A DNA stretch of 64,000 nt. Origin: Plectosphaerella cucumerina. Taxonomy: Eukaryota > Ascomycota > Sordariomycetes > Glomerellales > Plectosphaerellaceae. The translations under genes were made by a program, and so were the position numbers. The first letter of the stretch is position 1, and each line of letters starts with the position of its first letter. The stretch is from contig JAGPXD010000005.1 in NCBI GenBank assembly GCA_020746995.1, positions 496,001 to 560,000 on the forward strand, given 5' to 3'. Below, in pieces: positions 34,113-45,317 of the stretch. Under the pieces are notes generated by a model. That model had not been told where the DNA came from. It saw only the letters and a list, made by a program, of their open reading frames with translations, and did no database searches.

Positions 34113-35598
34113 TCAAGGGGCGCTGACATCTCCGCCCTTGCCACCACTACCGCCGCTGCCTCCGGATCCGCGAAGGCCGTCCATGAGCTTCTTTAGGAAG
34201 TCCATCCAAGAGCCCCTGTTGCCTCCAGCACCACCACCACCACCACCGCCGCCAGCTCCCTCACCGGGGCTTCCTCCAGCTCCACCGCCGGTTCCCTCAC
34301 CAGGAGTGCCTCCAGCGCCCTCTCCAGGGGTGCCTCCAGCGCCCTCTCCAGGAGTGCCTCCAGCGCCCTCTCCAGGGGTGCCTCCAGCTCCCTCACCAGG
34401 AGTGCCTCCAACGCCTTCTCCAGGGGTGCCTCCGGCTCCCTCGCCGGGGCTGCCACCAGCACCACCTTCACCAGCACCCGAGTCACCGCCGGCTCCACCG
34501 CCGGTTCCCTCGCCAGGGCTGCTTCCAGCGCCCTCACCTGGACTGCCTCCAGCGCCACCTTCTGTACCGCCGCCGGCACCACCTTCACCAGCGCCAGCTT
34601 CACCCCCGGCACCCCCGGCACCGGCACCCGATTCACCTCCGGTGCCGCCGCCAGCACTGCCTTCGCCTTCGCCAGCACCAGCACCGCCAGCACCGCCAGC
34701 ACCGCCAGCACCGCCAGCACCGCCAGCACCAGCAACAGCCTCAGCACCGGCCTCTCCTCCAGCAGCACCTCCAGCGCCGGTACCAGCTCCAGACCCGGCA
34801 CCACCTCCGGCACCCGCCGCCTTGATCCTGCCAATCAGGAACTCCGGCGCCGGGCCACGAGCCGAGCGCTGGTATGCAAAGTGCGCCGGAGCAACGACGA
34901 GGCTGCCCGTGCAAACCATGTCACCGGCGTTGCAGAACACCTCAACATTCTCCTGGGGGTAGTCGGGGATACCACCGTCGTTCTGGGCGTTCTGTACCAG
35001 CCAGTCAGCATAAGGATTCAAGCCTGTCGAATGTGGTTTGAAGCCTGCTTACCTTGGTGTAGCCGAATAGCACAGCACCGGCGATCTTGGAGCGCACATC
35101 AGGGGAGACGTCCCTGACGGCTGCCGCGCAAAGAGCGCTGCCTTGGCTGTAACCACCTGTCACGATGGTCGCCTGAGGGCATTGCTGGGCGGCCTTCTCG
35201 AAGAGACCGACCATCTCGGTGATGGCAGCGGCGCTGGTGCCGTCGGGGAGCATGTTGTCGGCGACGCCGGCAGTGTATGCTCCGCCAACGCCCTGAACCC
35301 AGACGTTGCCAAACTCGGCCTCGAGGGCAGAGCCGATGACGCCGCCGAGGATACCCTGGGCAGGTTAGCGAGAGGTGTCTTGTGGATGGTGGATGATATA
35401 ACTCACAAGGTTACCGCGCTCGCCGGTGGCGCGGGCGTAGACGAGGATGACCTCGGGACAGGCGCCGCCGTCCTCGACGTCGTTGCGAGTGTTGCCTCCA
35501 CCGAGCTGGCGGACTCCAAGAGAGGACTCCGGGGCCTGGCCGGCAGGCAGGGCGGCGACCAGGCCGGCGGCAAGGGGGAGGAGTGAGATGCCGTGCAT
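34113..35598 (-). CDS. Cutinase with a long Gly-rich repeat tail
   Basis: Exons 35598-35407, 35355-35053 and 34991-34113 encode 457 aa, about twice the normal cutinase. The signal peptide is MHGISLLPLAAGLVAALPAG. The cutinase core has the VYARATGERGNLGILGG region (oxyanion side, joined over intron 1), Ser134 in GGYSQGS, Asp189 in CNAGDMVCTG and His202 in PAHFAYQ, so the triad is intact. From about residue 226 to 420 the chain is low complexity, made of Gly-Ala-Glu-Pro runs such as GTPGEGAGG and GSPGEGAGG repeated many times. It ends with a short non-repeat part (WMDFLKKLMDGLRG) and a Ser-Gly tail. It hydrolyses cutin or related polyesters outside the cell; the tail may hold it in wall or cuticle. 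Confidence 0.9.
34225..34825. repeat. Coding minisatellite in the cutinase gene
   Basis: Tandem GC-rich units, mainly 24-bp pieces encoding a Gly-Thr/Ser-Pro-Gly-Glu-Gly-Ala-Gly core, plus a run of GCACCGCCA triplet units near 34678-34730 (plus strand). The repeat is in frame with the cutinase. The same DNA leaves long Pro-rich open frames on the other strand. Confidence 0.85.
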
Positions 35599-36914
35599 CT
35601 TGGCCGTCTCGAAGAAATGGATAAGAAAAAGGGTATCACAAGAAGAGGGGAGCCGAGGGGCAGAAGCGAGAGAATGGAAGCAGGCGAAGGTGCTTGACCA
35701 GAAAAAAGAAGCAACTCACCGGGGGACATGATGCCTTCATATGCTTCTGGATATTGCTCCAGACCCAGTTTCCTTGCCTAACCGTCCAGCCGAGAATTAA
35801 TTGCTCAATCGACTCTTCCAACATGGTGCCTTGTCCGTGGCGAGCCCAGGATAGATTACCCTCAGTGCCCCTACGTCCGAGCTCACGACATGGGCAGATG
35901 GCATCGTTGGAAAAAGAAACCACAGCGACTGGCAGGCATCATGGCGTGTGTCATCCCGTCACGAGAAGCTGTGCATGAGCACGACCCCGTTGACGGTTCG
36001 AGGCGGGCTTGGCTCAACCTGTCTGCCCTCCAAAGGGGTTCGCTTGCCATGCCAGGCACCGACACCAGCGCTGGCAGAAGTCTGGGAAAGACAGCAACGC
36101 CTTGCCGGATGTGGTTGAGGTTGCGGGAAGGACAGGCAGTTTATGGCTGTCGCGATCAGACGAAGGCGAGATGATCAGCTGAGGCTCTGTGCGAGTGGCT
36201 ATTCGCAGAGAGCTAGGGGTCGTCCTGGGATCCCGGCGCGCATCGGGCGGTGCAGATGAACTGGTCGGCCGAGTTGGGGCGTTCACAGGGGAGAGAAGAC
36301 GACAGAAAAAGGAATTCGAGCTGCTGAGGGGCCCAGAATGCAAGGTACACGGACGCTTACCCTGGCTACCCCGATCCTTCTCGGCCGTCGCGACAGGCAC
36401 ACGGCGGCCTGTGCCCGTTTCAGGTCAGAGCTTGGCTTTATTTTCCCTTCCTCCCCACGACATGACGTCGAGGGGCCACAGTGGTGTGTTCTCGTGTAGA
36501 GTGGCCGACGCGATTGACGCCTAGACGCGGCGGCTGGCAATGTGTCGGAAACACACACTTGGCCACACGCGGGACGCGTCGCGAATACGTTGTTGGGGGT
36601 GGCGATGTCTTTTCCTGTCTTGCCGAGGCATTGAATTCTCTGATGCAAACACGACAGGGTCCGGGTGGCTGCCTGCCTGTCGCGACGGCCATGGAGAAGC
36701 TGGTGAGATCGCGCCTCGGCAGCATCAGCTCAGGTGCACAATTTGACGCCGTGAGTATTACGTATCGTGGCATATTTTTAAACAGACTATCCATTAAGCA
36801 GCTACAATTCGCGAGGAAGAACAAAGTCAGGACTAGCTTCGCTGCGCATCATTAACTCGATGACCCAGGCCACTATCGACAACCATTGAACACTCCATAC
36901 CAAGCATCGTCAGA
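35599..36914. other. Divergence-side spacer
   Basis: About 1.3 kb between the cutinase start and the end of the hydrophilin-like gene. No supported gene. Confidence 0.5.
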
Positions 36915-39011
36915 TCAAGCAGAGACCTCCTTCTTGGCTTCATGCTCCATCACCTTCTCCTCCAGCTTGGACACGCCAACAGCACCGGCAGCCACGCCCG
37001 CAACCGTTCCGATGACGCCAGCACCGGCAGCACCTGCGGCGACACCAACCAGCCCACCGCCAATAACCTTGAGGGGGTCCACGAGATCCTTTTCCTCGTC
37101 ATCCTCGGCCGTCTTGTCGTCTTCGGAGGTCTTGTTGCCTTCACCCTTCTGCTCGATCTGCTGGGCGGGCTTCTTGTCGTCTGGTTCCTGGTCCTGCTGG
37201 GCGGGCTTCTTGTCGACTGGCGGCTGGTCCTGCTGGGCGGGCTTCTTGTCGACTGGCGCCTGTTCCTGACCGCTGGACTTCTGGCTGCCACCGCTCTTGG
37301 GAGTCGACTTGCTCTCCTTGGTGTCGCGATGACTGTCCTTCTGGGATGAGTGTGACTCGTCAAACTGATTCTCGTTACCCAGCGCGCTCTGTGCCCACTT
37401 GGTATCTTCATGGGTCTTCTCGAAGTTATCTTCGAACTTCTCCGTCTCCCGCTCGAAAGGCTTGACGTTGCTGGTCTTCTGGGCAGTGTCGTTCTGCGGC
37501 TGGGATTGCTTTTGGCCATCGTTCTTAGCGGATGGCTTGTCGCCGGGCGACGAAGATTTGACAGTGCTGTCTTTCTGAGATGACTTGTCTCCCTGGGACT
37601 GTTTCTTGTTGTCAAGCGACTTGTCCTCGCTCTGGGAAGACTTGGTGTTCTTAGGCTCCGAAGAATGCTTGTCGCTGAACTCAGACTTCTTCTCGCCGTG
37701 GCCATGGGAAGCAGACTTGTGCTCCTTGGCGTCTTTGTGACCATCCTTCTGGGCCGATGCATGCTTGTCGGAATGCTCGTCGTCGAACTGAATCTCGTTG
37801 CCCAAGGCACTCTGTGCCCATTTGGTGTCCTCATGCGTCTTCTCGAACTCATCCTCGAACTTCTCAGTCTCGCGCTCAAATGGCTCGACATTCTTCTTCG
37901 AGCTGCCGCTCTGAGCCTGAGACTTTCCGGCATCAGTCTCGTGCTTTTGCGACTTCTTCTCGTGAGAGTCGTGTGTCGAGGCGTGTTGGGAAGTATTGTC
38001 CTTCAAGTCGCTTCCCGATTTCTCGGGCTTCGACTTCCCAAGGGTCTCCTTTGCCGAGTTGTTCTTCGTCGCATTGTCCTCTGCAGATGGGCTGCTGCTC
38101 TTCTTCTCATTCTTCGACCTCTGTTCTTGAGACTCATGCGCTGGCTTGCTCAGCGACGCCTTGCTGTCTTTCTCAGCAGAAGAAGAAACACCGCTCTTCT
38201 TGTCTGCCGCCTTGTTCTCGCTCTCAGATTTCTTCGAGATCTCGGGCTTGTTCTCTTGGGCGGGAGCGATGTCGGAGCCATGCCCGGGGGTCTTCTGAGG
38301 CTTATTGTCGTGATGGTGGAAAGGAGCCTTGGACTCGCCGTGGTCGGGCTGGTTCTCAGAACCGGCCGCGCTTTGTGCCCACTTGGCTTCCTTGGGAGTG
38401 TGATCTTGATCGTGTGAGTGGTCCTTGTTGTGCTTGCCGTGAGGTGGATGGGTCTGGTGAGACTTCTGCTCAGTCGACTCTTGCTTGGAGCTGGTATTCT
38501 TCTTCGACTCTCCCTCGCGAGATGGGGTTTCGAACTCCTTGCTCGATGTTGTCTGCCCCCACTCGCTGCTCTCAAGGCTGCCGAACTCGCCATGCTCTTG
38601 CTTGCTCTTGGTCTGGAACTCGTCTTGGCTCTTGCCCGCGCTTTGTTGGTTGCTGTTCTGCTCGCGCTCGAGCTCCACCGGGTTGATGGCTGGCTTGCCA
38701 AACTGCTGACCCTCAGGGCCCCGGGACTGCTGGTAGAGAAGCTGCTCGCCGTGACTGTCGTTGTTCTGGTTGCCTCCTCCCATTTGGTTGTGGGAGCTGT
38801 CGCGGGATGGGGCCGTCTCCCTTCCAAGTCCAGCTGATTTCTTCGTCCCCTGGTTCTGGTTCTCCCGCGACTCTCCCTCCTCGTTTCGCTCGAGCTCTGT
38901 AGGATCAATGGTTGGTTTGCCGAACACCTGGCCGTCAGGGCCTTGCGACTGCATGAAGAGGAGGCCCTCGCCGGCCCCGCTGCCGCTCTTGTGGTGATCT
39001 TGGTTCGTCAT
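36915..39011 (-). CDS. Disordered hydrophilin-like repeat protein, 698 aa
   Basis: An intronless frame from MTNQDHHK. The chain is dominated by Lys, Glu, Asp, Ser, Gln and His, nearly lacks aromatic and Cys residues, and must be largely disordered. Two N-terminal modules repeat (residues about 14-42 and 88-115: GPDGQVFGKPTIDPTELER and GPEGQQFGKPAINPVELER). Two longer internal modules (plus-strand 37785-37890 and 37366-37462) share PFERETEKFED and THEDTKWAQSALGNE; a third, degenerate one lies near 38346-38396. Near the end come three DKKPAQQ units. The last 55 residues switch to a Gly/Ala/Val zipper-like stretch (VIGGGLVGVAAGAAGAGVIG) with a short charged tail. The look is that of LEA/hydrophilin stress proteins, but no family can be assigned. 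Confidence 0.8.
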   Translation of the reverse strand: MTNQDHHKSGSGAGEGLLFMQSQGPDGQVFGKPTIDPTELERNEEGESRENQNQGTKKSAGLGRETAPSRDSSHNQMGGGNQNNDSHGEQLLYQQSRGPEGQQFGKPAINPVELEREQNSNQQSAGKSQDEFQTKSKQEHGEFGSLESSEWGQTTSSKEFETPSREGESKKNTSSKQESTEQKSHQTHPPHGKHNKDHSHDQDHTPKEAKWAQSAAGSENQPDHGESKAPFHHHDNKPQKTPGHGSDIAPAQENKPEISKKSESENKAADKKSGVSSSAEKDSKASLSKPAHESQEQRSKNEKKSSSPSAEDNATKNNSAKETLGKSKPEKSGSDLKDNTSQHASTHDSHEKKSQKHETDAGKSQAQSGSSKKNVEPFERETEKFEDEFEKTHEDTKWAQSALGNEIQFDDEHSDKHASAQKDGHKDAKEHKSASHGHGEKKSEFSDKHSSEPKNTKSSQSEDKSLDNKKQSQGDKSSQKDSTVKSSSPGDKPSAKNDGQKQSQPQNDTAQKTSNVKPFERETEKFEDNFEKTHEDTKWAQSALGNENQFDESHSSQKDSHRDTKESKSTPKSGGSQKSSGQEQAPVDKKPAQQDQPPVDKKPAQQDQEPDDKKPAQQIEQKGEGNKTSEDDKTAEDDEEKDLVDPLKVIGGGLVGVAAGAAGAGVIGTVAGVAAGAVGVSKLEEKVMEHEAKKEVSA

Positions 39012-40429
39012 GGTCAGTCTCAGGAGTGGTAGATTTGTATAGGGATTATGAAAAGCGTGTGTGCGATATGGGGTTCTGGTCAAGTGTAGGTAAGATGATG
39101 GTGAATTTACTTCGTGTTCAAGCCTCAACCTGCCACACCACCCATCTTGTTTATGAACCTTTCCAACTCCCATAGCTCAATTCCAAGCTCCCATCAAACC
39201 GGTTTTCACAAACCATGACACAAGTCCCTGCGCCTGGTGCCGCCACTGCCTTGAAGGCAACTGGCATGGATCGACCGGGAGCTCGTCGCGTACCTACATC
39301 AGACGATGCGCGGGGGAAGCAGGATATGGCATAGTGCTGGACCATCCCGGCGGCCTCCTGCCGCAGATGCCGCGCCTCAAGTTCAGCCGCGAGATGCAGA
39401 CGCGCAAGGGTTTGTAGATCGCGTGGCTGATCGATCGGCCGTGGGGTAGCCATCGCCCACACCCCAACGTCCGGGCTGGTCGGCACGCACAAGCGCTGTT
39501 GTATCGCCCCGGGATGACTTCACTGGCGCGGGTGCTAGTGAAGCTAGGATCAGGCGTGCCGTTGAAGCAACTTGCCTTTTAGGGGCAGTACTAAGAGCTG
39601 CCTCTGACATCATCAATTCCAACTCATCTTACTGCCAGCCCCTTTGGCGTCGTTCATCGCATGCCCTGCATTTCAGAGCATTAACTTGATGGCGCAAGTT
39701 CAAGCGTGCAAGCCGTCAAGTTGCTCACGTGCGGTCGAAGATACGTCATAGCAGACTAAAGGAAGCCGTCCGAAATATGTCGGACGCTGGCGCCATTCCT
39801 CAGTTCGACCCCTTCTGAATGGCACAGTTGCATAATCAAGATTTCCCATTTGAATGACTCGTACGGCGAAGTTGCTGGTGTAAAGCCGACGAAAGACGAC
39901 GCAGAGAAAGGCAGGACCTCTGGCTCGGGTTTGAAGACGAACCACAACAGCAAGGCTCGACAATCTGCTCTCCTCTTTCGCACATGGACTCTGACTAGAC
40001 TTTCTGGATGGCTGTATGTACGCATTTGTTTGCCCTAAAGAGGTCTTATCGAATCCCAGCCCGTGATCTTTCCCCTGGTCTGATCAACGAGCATAGCCTG
40101 GTAGGAGAGCCTGGACGATCAGCAGTTCCTCCTGTCCACGTTGCCACCAAAGACACCGCTGCCAGCGCCGAAGTAGTAGTGGATATACTGAAAACGCTCC
40201 ATGTCAGCATTGTATTCTCATTCATCTCATAAAGTCAATAGCACATCCCGATGTCGATGAGGTCGGGTATGCGCGATATCCGGGGCACCTTCAAAGGGAG
40301 ACTCACCGTCTCATCCCAAACCAGGTACCTACAAGACCCGCCGGGCCCAGGGTTCGAGTCCTTAGCAAGGTTGCGATGGTTCGAGTGCTCCGTCCTCTAT
40401 GTGACTATCAGCTCTGTACATTCATCTCT
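39012..40429. other. Gene-free stretch
   Basis: About 1.4 kb between two genes on the minus strand. No supported gene. Confidence 0.5.
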
Positions 40430-40842
40430 CTAGCCGTAACTCACAGTAACGCCAGACGTGTTGCAGACGGCGAAGAAGTGCCCGCCGCAGCTGGTGACAT
40501 AGCACTGGCCTCGAGCCATGGTAAGACGCGGGTTGCCGAAGACGCGATTGAAGCCAGCGTGCACATTGCGCAGGGCCTGGTGGCCGCCGCCACCGGTAGG
40601 TCGGCCGCAAGTCCACTCGTTGAAGGTTGGGAGCTGGCGCTCGACGAGAGTTACGCCGGGCTCGTTGACACCACTGTCACGCTCGACGAAGGAGGCAGCT
40701 TCCACGGGAGACACTTCGGCAATGGCAGCACCGTTGACGCCCACGGCGACCGCCGCGAAGCTCGCGAGGACAGAAGTGAGACGCTGAAGATGTCAGCGTT
40801 GGCCTACTTCTGTTCAATATGGATGATGGTAGGACATACCAT
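40430..40842 (-). CDS. Small secreted cysteine protein, 118 aa, ATG-only first coding exon
   Basis: The start codon at 40842-40840 is followed at once by an intron (40784-40839, GTATGT...CTGAC...CAG). Exon 2 (40783-40430) then encodes RLTSVLASFAAVAVGVNG, which completes a signal peptide only if joined to that ATG. The mature part has four cysteines (WTCGRP, QCYV, SCGG, AVCN), a Gly-rich GRPTGGGGH turn and an acidic first half ending in a possible processing region (VERQLP). A TATA box lies about 100 bp upstream. Size, signal peptide and cysteines suggest a small secreted effector-like or surface protein. No family was recognised. Confidence 0.75.
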
Positions 40843-40938
40843 GATGGCTTCTGAAGAGGATACTTGAGTAAGGGTGAAGGGAAAAAGAGATGCTCTGGAA
40901 GAGGTAGCGAACCAACATGAGATGGGGAAGAACATCAT

Positions 40939-40946
40939 CTTTTATA
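40939..40946 (-). promoter_or_regulatory. TATA box of the small secreted protein gene
   Basis: TATAAAAG on the minus strand, about 100 bp before the ATG. Confidence 0.55.
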
Positions 40947-42108
40947 GCCGCCAGCAAGATGGCCATCACATCTCTCTTCAGGTCTCCTGGCAGATCCTAC
41001 CAAGCCATTAAGATTCGGGCATCTGTGCCTTGAACGCTCGCATGAAGCCAGAACTCTTGGCATCCAGTTGCGAGATGGGACTTCTGTCGCCCATGCATTC
41101 CCGCCGTGCATCCAGCCAGTTCTGAACCTCGAGTACGCTGTATCTGCGCAGAAATTTGATAACTGAGGTCTTGAAGAGGCTTCGGTTGGTGCGGGATAGA
41201 ACGACAGGGGCCTCCCCGCGCCCCCAATATCACGTTGATCCTGCGGCATCCAAATAAGGTATTTAGGCGCATCCCGCATGCACTCAGCCACGGGCTGCAA
41301 CCCCCTGATTAGACAGGGCTTGTAGAGGGGAGTTGCATCGCGTGCTTCTTGTACCACTGGCAAATACCTGCAGATCCGTTCCTTCGTCTAAACATAAATG
41401 CTACGCTGTTCAACGTCACAAACTCGGTTCCGAGATCATCAGACTTTCCGACAGCAACTGGCAACTGGCACGGAGAAAAGCTCGGTATTATCCTGTTATC
41501 GAGGCGTCAGGCCAAGCTTTGGTCAAAAAGCTTATGCGACCGCTGCAGGTAACCAAACCCATGCCGCCAAGACATGGAAGCGCTGGACAAAAGGCCTCAG
41601 AGCAGCACCTGTGGAACTTTGGTCCACACACAACAGCTGCAACCGCACCGCGATAAGGCAGGTGTGAATGCCACCGACTGGTGAAGAATCTTGCAGTTCT
41701 GCAAGCGAGGGGAAGAAGCATTCGCCAAGGCCTACGCGAGTACGGCATCGTCCTTGGAAGGATTTGCCAAGACGTGTGCGTCTATGCGGGTGCGACCTTG
41801 ATCCTGCCATCTTTGCCGTCACCTGCTCCCGAATGGCTTTTTTGTTTGGACTTGGGGGCTTCTGCAGACTATGTAGCTAGAGATCCCGGAGTGTCACGAT
41901 GGGGTTTTGGTGTCACGGACATGAGCAAATCCCTCTAGCGTTGGATCTCGGGGAAAGTCCCATCCCGGGATGTGCGTGATACGGACATGTCGAGGTTGGA
42001 CATCTCTCATATGCGCTCAGTATCTTGCTACGCATTCAAGATGAAACCGTTGACCTAGCACAGAAGATCCTTCCATGGCACATCCTTCTGGCTGCCTGCA
42101 TCCCCGCC
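40947..42108. other. Gene-free stretch
   Basis: About 1.15 kb with no supported gene. Confidence 0.5.
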
Positions 42109-45100
42109 CTAAGCCGATGTCGTAGAGTTACCAGCCGGCTTCGCCACAGTAAACCTGTTCGACAGCCTAGTGTGCCAGTCCTCAATCTTGTTCCACTCGC
42201 CATACGTCTTGATAGCGCGAGCAAGGAGACGATACTCGCCAGGCTCAACAGGAGCACCATGGGAGTAAGTGGGCCCCAGGGGGTTGAGGAAGTTGACGTC
42301 GGCACGGGCGGCGAGCTTGATGGGGTACGAGCGCCAGACGCCAAAGTCCATGTCGAGGAAGGTGGTCGAGCCGACGAAGTTGTTCTCGCCAGGGGTGGGA
42401 GGGTAGACCCAGTCGGAAGGCTGCCAGTCGGCGCGGACGACGTCGAAGCTGTACTCGCGGCTGGACCAGAGGTAGTTGTAGTAGGGGAGGGGGAGCTCGG
42501 GGAATGGGAAGACGTGTCCGTCGGCGAATTGCTGCTCGCTGTTGTCGAAGAAGATGGGGACACCGTTGTGGAGTTCCCAGACCTCGGCCTCCTTAAGCGA
42601 GCCCTTGATGCCTATTCTCACGTTAGTATGATCGAGAGGCCAGTGTTCAAGCCCACATACCGATGTAGTTGACCTTAATGGCCTCATCGTTCGAGCCAAC
42701 GACGTTGATGGCGCCGCCGTACTGGGCCAGGATCATGGGGTCAATGTCATTGGGCTCAGTGAAGATGGCGGTGAAGGTGGCAGAGCCCTTGGCAGGAACA
42801 ACGAGCTCCTCGGTCGAGAACTTGACTGACGCCAGACCCTGATCATTCTTGAGCATGGTGTCGTACTCGATGTAAGCATCAGCGAACTCGCGGCTGATGG
42901 CGGTCGATCCTGCCTCGTGGGAGATCTTGTACGTGATGGGCTTGTCGTTGCGGTTCTTAATGGTGATGGTGTGCGAGGCGGCGAAGTTGTCAGTGTCGTT
43001 GAGATGGACGATGGGAGGCTGGATCGAAGTCGTGTAGCTGATAACCTTTATCGCGTCGACAAGACCGGCACCCTGCTGTCCGAGAGCACTGGCGCGTGTT
43101 AGTAAGGGGCCGCCTCTAAATATCGATGCCAGGAGACTTACGCAGGGAGAGTGGTGCGGTTGCTGTGTCCGACAGTCTGACCACTGTTGATGATGCGACG
43201 GCGAGCCACCTCGGCAGGGTTCTGGCCACAGCTGGCGAGCTTGGCACGACCACCGGCTGATTGGAAGAACAGGGCAGCAACACCCGAGATCTACGGAGAA
43301 GTCTTGTCAGTAATCGGAGATACGCAGGTCTTAGTCGATGAACACACGTAAGGGCAGGCCATGCTGGTTCCCGAGTTGGTGATCCAGTCGAGGCGGTCGA
43401 GGAGGTAGGTCGACATGATCTCCTCACCTGCAGGTCATGGTTAGCATCAGGAATATTTCAACGGCCCAAACGACGTACCAGGGGCAGAGATCTCCGGCTT
43501 GAGCCTCGCGTCGAGAGTGGTGCCCCAGCTGGACCAGGTGTTAGAGAAGGCGGCGGCCAGGTCGGTCGCGTTGCCCTCGGGGAACTCGAAAGAGACCGTG
43601 TTTCCGGCCGCAAGCTCGTCCTCAATCCACTGTCCGTCGATGTAGTTGATGGTGGCGACTGCTGGAGTTAGGATGCAATGCCCACGAAGATGTTCTGAAA
43701 ATTGGCTACTTACAGCCGGTAGGGGCGCCATCCTGGATGAAGCGAACGGGAGTTTCGTTCTGACGCTCGGGGATGTTGTAGAAGATGACCCATTTGGCCA
43801 CGTTCATCAGGTACGAGCTTGCCGTCTGGAACTGGTCCATACAGAGAATAGCTTCGCCACGCCTAGAATCGCACGGTCAGATAGATGGCAGGGGATGAGG
43901 ATGATTGCGAGATCCTACCTGATGACGAGAACCTCATCGTCGGGCACCTTGTAACCCCTCGGGAAGTCGTCCCAGCAGATGTCAAAGTCCCGAGGAATGC
44001 CACCCTTGTAGACATTCGATTCGCCGGGCTTCTCCCACGCCTGAGCGTTGTCGGGGATGTAGGTCTTGCCGGCATGTTAGCGAAGTACAGCAGTCATGCC
44101 AAATCTGACGTACCATGGACTTCTCCTCACCACTGCTAGACTTGGCGATCAGCTCGAAGCCGAACTGGGGCTTGACGCCCACACTGCCGACAGAGATGGC
44201 ACCGTAGGCGTTGGCCGTGTTGGAAGTCAGGAAGGGACCTGCTCCAGAGTAAGCTTTGAATCATCCACATACACAACATGACATACCGAGTTCGCCGCTG
44301 TTTCCAGCAGCAGTCACGACAAGAACTCCCTTCTCAGCAATCTTGCTGATGACGATGGCAATAGGCGACTCAGCGAAGCCGTTGTCGTTTCCGAGGGAAC
44401 CCGAGATGATATCAGCACCCTCCTCGTACGCCTGCAGGAATGCGGCGAGGATGATGTCGGAGCCTGTGCCGTCGAAGCATCCGAAGACCTTGTAAGAGCG
44501 GAAGCGGGCGTTGTAAGCGACGCCCAGGTACTCGGGCTGGCTGCTGCCGACGATACCGGCAACGTGGGTGCCGTGGCCGAGACAGTCCTTGGGGTCGGGA
44601 CCAGGGTTGAGGTTGCTATCTCCAGGAAGGTAGTCAGGACCGACAAGGTCCCAGCCACCCTCGAACTTGAAGCCGGGGCCGAAGCCGCCGCCAAGGGCAG
44701 GGTGGTCGTACTCGACGCCACTGTCGACGATGGCGATGATGACGCCGCTACCGTCGTATCCCTGCTCATGGGCCTTGCCGACGTTGGTGAGCAGGTGAGG
44801 GTGAATGCTGGGCCAGTTGGGGTAGCCATCGTCTTCCTGGCGCTTGGCGAACTGAGCCGAAGAGTTGGCAGCCGAGGCAGGCTGCTTGGGAATGGTCACC
44901 AAGTCGACGGGCCACAGCCGACCAACATCGGGGATCTCCTCAAGACCGGCAAGGGTCTCGTTGGTGCCGTTGACGATGTCGAAGGAGACACCGTGGAACA
45001 GCTCTGAGGTGAAGTTCTGGCCGGGAATGAGGTGGAGGTCGCGGTTCTTGACCTCCTCGTAGAATCCCTCAGTGTCCTGGAGAGAAGATCAGTCAGTGGA

Positions 45101-45317
45101 AGCGAAGCCTCTTCGGGTCATGGTGACTTACAGGAGAGCCGTCACGCTTCCTGAACCTGGAGGAGCCGGTGTCGGAGAACTCGACCATGAACCTGGTCGT
45201 GTAGCTGGGGGTGTTGTTCCTGGCTACATCGCTAACATCCGGCAGCCCGCGTCTGGCCGCGGCCGGCGCGAGCAGGGCGCAGCCGGCGACCAGGGTAGAA
45301 AGAAGGTTGATGGCCAT
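42109..45317 (-). CDS. Subtilisin-like serine protease (S8, Vpr type)
   Basis: Ten exons join in frame to 911 aa: 45317-45132, 45076-44287, 44238-44114, 44064-43919, 43862-43714, 43658-43479, 43427-43348, 43290-43142, 43088-42661 and 42611-42109. It has a signal peptide (MAINLLSTLVAGCALLAPAAA) and an inhibitor-type propeptide with FMVEFSD, then the S8 domain with Asp180 (AIVDSGVEYDHPALGG), His233 (GHGTHVAGIVG) and Ser547 (NSGTSMACPY). The roughly 300-residue gap between His and Ser is long and contains a protease-associated-like insert (around GEAILCMDQFQTASSYLMN). The C-terminal 300 residues look like the Fn3-like domain of Vpr/C5a-type subtilases. It is a secreted endoprotease, of a class used by fungi on host or dead protein. 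Confidence 0.93.

Noticed and set aside
34138..34962. 274-residue Pro-rich open frame on the plus strand
   Set aside because: It is the antisense of the Gly-rich cutinase tail, open only because of the GC-rich repeat.
37665..38837. Long Leu-rich and Ser/Arg-rich open frames on the plus strand
   Set aside because: They are antisense shadows of the Lys/Glu/Ser-rich hydrophilin-like gene.
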